Source: Candidatus Altimarinota bacterium (lineage in GTDB: Bacteria; Patescibacteriota; Gracilibacteria; UM-FILTER-43-11). Taken from it: DNA of 6,493 bases. Below are positions 4,651 to 6,493 of this stretch, in pieces. Made by a program: the position numbers and the translations under genes. A model generated the notes under the pieces. It was not told where the DNA came from. It was given only the letters and a program-made list of their open reading frames with translations, and searched no databases. Where the stretch lies: assembly GCA_029934675.1 (NCBI GenBank), contig JAOZLT010000078.1, positions 1 to 6,493 of the forward strand, written 5' to 3'. Each line of letters begins with the position of its first letter. Positions within the stretch are counted from its first letter, which is position 1.

Positions 4651-5382
4651 ATGAAAAAATTACTCATACTTCTATCCTTTTTACTATTAACTGCCTGCCA
4701 GACTGTTTCAAATCCGACAGACTCAGTACCTGATACCACCCTCAATAAAGCCAGTCTCGCAAATCCTGCATCAGTTTATTGCGGGGAGCAAGGTGGTAAA
4801 CTTGAAATCAGAGAAAATAAACTAGGTCAGTATGGCGTATGTATATTTCCCGACGAAAGTGAGTGTGAGGAATGGAAATATTTTCGGGGCGAGTGTAATC
4901 CAGGAGAAAACAAATTACCTGATACATCATCTATTAATGGTTTTGACGACTGCGTAAATGCAGGAAATTCGATTATGGAAAGCCATCCAAGACAATGTAA
5001 AACTGCTGACGGAAGGTCTTTTACAGAAGTTCTGGATAAACCGATAGAGCCTCCGACTACTGATGTGCCTCAGATATGTACTATGGATTACACACCTGTT
5101 TGCGCTTTAATTCAGGCTCAATGTATAAAAGCTCCATGTTCGCCCTTATTCCAGACAAAATCAAACGAATGTACCGCTAAATCATTAGGTAATATGCTTT
5201 TAGGATTTACTCCTGGAGAGTGTGAGAAAGATTTGAGGACTAAATGTAAAACTAATGCTGATTGCACATTACCCGGTGACTACGCATCTATGAGTAGATG
5301 TCCTTTTGAAGCAAAATGTGTGGTTGATTCATGTGTGGTTGTTTGTCCGCAAGGTCATGCAAGTGGAGACTCTACAATATAA
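4651..5382 (+). CDS. Cysteine-rich lipoprotein with DUF333 domain and Kazal-like segment
   Basis: Predicted lipid-anchored cell-surface protein of 243 residues. The N-terminus MKKLLILLSFLLLTAC is a lipoprotein signal peptide with lipobox LTAC (13-16); Cys16 would be acylated. After a Thr/Ser/Pro linker, residues 38-82 match the DUF333 pattern (NPASVYCGEQGGKLEIR, then GQYGVC and ECEEW..RGEC). Residues 98-126 carry FDDCVNAGNSIMESHPRQC followed by TADGRSF, a pattern I associate with envelope proteins of CPR bacteria and archaea. Residues 141-191 (ICTMDYTPVCA..C...PC....SNEC...GEC) resemble a Kazal-type disulfide domain. Residues 199-232 hold six more cysteines (KCKTNADC to VVVC). There are 19 Cys in all, 18 after the lipobox, consistent with extracytoplasmic disulfides. 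The start is fixed by the signal peptide; there is no Shine-Dalgarno. The biochemical role is unknown. The next gene also encodes an exported protein. Confidence 0.88.
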   Translation: MKKLLILLSFLLLTACQTVSNPTDSVPDTTLNKASLANPASVYCGEQGGKLEIRENKLGQYGVCIFPDESECEEWKYFRGECNPGENKLPDTSSINGFDDCVNAGNSIMESHPRQCKTADGRSFTEVLDKPIEPPTTDVPQICTMDYTPVCALIQAQCIKAPCSPLFQTKSNECTAKSLGNMLLGFTPGECEKDLRTKCKTNADCTLPGDYASMSRCPFEAKCVVDSCVVVCPQGHASGDSTI

Positions 5383-5447
5383 CCGATAACTGATATCTGG
5401 AAGTGACATTGGCGAATGTCGCCTTCAGTTAACTGATAACCGATAAC
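5383..5447. repeat. Hairpin flanked by CYGATAA heptamers
   Basis: Heptamers CCGATAA and CTGATAT (5383-5396) precede, and CTGATAA and CCGATAA (5433-5446) follow, a hairpin whose stem is GAAGTGACATT (5400-5410) with AATGTCGcCTTC (5415-5426), including one T-G pair, one bulged C and a GGCG loop. The right side also includes the perfect 10-bp palindrome CAGTTAACTG (5426-5435). The unit begins directly at the lipoprotein stop codon and occupies most of the 75-bp gap to the next gene. There is no U-run, so it may be an mRNA processing or stability structure or a small dispersed repeat. Confidence 0.65.
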
Positions 5448-5457
5448 AACAAACAGC

Positions 5458-6493
5458 ATGATAAAACTAAAACACATACTCATCACCTTACTTCTCACCC
5501 TCTTTTTCCCCTTAACTGCATCTGCAGGAGAAGCTTTTGATATAAGTAATTTTGATACCAATATTACCATTCACGAAAACGGAATACTGACCGTAGTAGA
5601 GACGATTGATGTGGATTTTTTATATGAAAGACATGGGATTTTCAGAGATATCCAGACAGTTGGAATAACGGTAGATGTTTTAAGCGTTACCGATGAGAAC
5701 GATAAAAACAGAAAATATGAAGAAATCGGATTTAATGAAGGCTTGCGTTTAAAAATCGGTCATCCTGATAAATATGTAGATGGGAGACAAATATATAAAA
5801 TTACCTATACGGTCAGAAAAGCTATTCGTTCTTTCCCTGAATATAACGAACTTTATTGGAATGCTACTGGAAACGCATGGCCAGTAAAAATTCATCAAGC
5901 ATCAACAACTGTTAAACTTCCCTCTAGTGTTAAAACAGATATGGAAGTTATAACGAAATGTTATACAGGTGCTGTATCCTCTACAGATCAAGACTGCCAA
6001 TCTCAATACGATTCGAACTCGAAAACGGTTACATTTAATTCCACCTCCAGTTTACCTGAATATAGCGGTATGACTATTTTGGTTGGGATTCCGCCAGACA
6101 CTCTTATTCAGCCTACTATTTTGGAGATAAAAAGTATGCCGTCAAAAGCTAATGTTAAAATAAATGAAAAAGAATATTGTGCCACTCCTTGTTCTCTAGA
6201 CATGTTATCTAAAGGAAAGCATGAGGTAAGCGTTGATAAATTTGGATATAAATCTCCTGAGCCTAGAACTGTATTACTTGCTAATGGAAAAACAACAATT
6301 GAAAGCTTTGATCTTAAAAAACACTATTGGCTCGATTTACTTTGGTTTTTAATTATATCAGTAGTTGCACTTATTTCCTTTGAGCCAATAATTACATTCT
6401 GGAGAAAAGGGAGAGATCCAAAAGGAAAAGGTTCAATAATGCCTATATACGAACCACCTGACAATCTATCACCCGCAGAAATGGGGACTTTGT
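5458..6493 (+). CDS. DUF2207 membrane protein with PEGA-like domain (3' end beyond window)
   Basis: The frame is open from ATG 5458 to the right edge (345 codons seen, C-terminus missing). Residues 1-23 form a signal peptide ending in ASA, then GEAF. Residues about 28-210 match the DUF2207 N-domain: FDTNITIHENGILTVVETI, RHGIFRDI (59-66), LRLKIG (97-101), YKITYTVRKAI, ELYWNATGNAWPVKI (131-145) and the paired cysteines in KCYTGAVSSTDQDC (167-180). Residues about 221-288 look like a PEGA domain (LEIKSMPSKANVKINEKEY, TPCSLDMLSKGKHEVSV, KFGY), a surface beta-fold. A membrane helix spans about 291-315 (WLDLLWFLIISVVALISFE), followed by the family hallmark WRKGRDPKGKG and YEPPDNLSPAEMGTL. The family's function is unknown; the architecture is an exported domain anchored by one or more helices. 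The start is set by the signal peptide; the leader has no Shine-Dalgarno. Probably co-transcribed with the lipoprotein gene. Confidence 0.9.
   Translation, partial: MIKLKHILITLLLTLFFPLTASAGEAFDISNFDTNITIHENGILTVVETIDVDFLYERHGIFRDIQTVGITVDVLSVTDENDKNRKYEEIGFNEGLRLKIGHPDKYVDGRQIYKITYTVRKAIRSFPEYNELYWNATGNAWPVKIHQASTTVKLPSSVKTDMEVITKCYTGAVSSTDQDCQSQYDSNSKTVTFNSTSSLPEYSGMTILVGIPPDTLIQPTILEIKSMPSKANVKINEKEYCATPCSLDMLSKGKHEVSVDKFGYKSPEPRTVLLANGKTTIESFDLKKHYWLDLLWFLIISVVALISFEPIITFWRKGRDPKGKGSIMPIYEPPDNLSPAEMGTL

Noticed and set aside
5400..5426. Intrinsic terminator after the lipoprotein gene
   Set aside because: A hairpin is present but no T-run follows it on either strand, so it is described as a repeat structure instead.
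5355..5570. Minus-strand 71-codon ORF
   Set aside because: Antisense to the lipoprotein end and the DUF2207 signal peptide; its hydrophobic stretch mirrors repeat and signal-peptide sequence.

Overview
The window looks like a chromosomal segment from an uncultured, AT-rich bacterium, most likely of the Candidate Phyla Radiation (Patescibacteria). This rests on a combination of signs: short housekeeping genes with little or no Shine-Dalgarno sequence, a DUF2207 membrane protein, a cysteine-rich DUF333-type lipoprotein of a kind I associate with these lineages, and intergenic gaps filled with lineage-type repeats. It is an inference from gene style, not from a marker phylogeny. One gene (nnrE) ends in TGA and no reading frame contains an in-frame TGA, so recoding of UGA to glycine is not indicated.

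Layout, left to right. Positions 1-283 hold a modular tandem repeat with units of 11, 21 and 31 nt, followed by inverted copies that run up to the pgk stop codon. On the minus strand lie nnrE (NAD(P)H-hydrate epimerase, 2383 to 1664) and then pgk (phosphoglycerate kinase, 1442 to 285). A 137-bp inverted-repeat element (1536-1672) sits between them, and its end forms the last codons and stop of nnrE. Divergent to nnrE, on the plus strand, come thyA (thymidylate synthase, 2519-3415) and folA (dihydrofolate reductase, 3600-4121). These form the classical dTMP pair: ThyA turns methylene-THF into DHF, and FolA regenerates THF. The gaps before thyA and between thyA and folA are filled with inverted repeats built from 8-nt and 7-nt units.

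Positions 4122-4650 form an RNA region on the minus strand. A tRNA-Phe gene (anticodon GAA, CCA encoded) has its own promoter. Just downstream of it is a near-consensus promoter (TTGACA, 17 bp, TATAGT) that fires into about 265 nt of apparently non-coding but structured sequence. That sequence ends in a 9-bp GC-rich hairpin. This is the best candidate for an undescribed element in the window: an unidentified small RNA.

Positions 4651-6493, on the plus strand, encode two envelope proteins: a cysteine-rich lipoprotein with a DUF333 domain and a Kazal-like segment, then a DUF2207 membrane protein with a PEGA-like domain, cut off by the window edge. A hairpin flanked by CYGATAA heptamers separates them. 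No mobile-element gene, CRISPR array or rRNA is visible.
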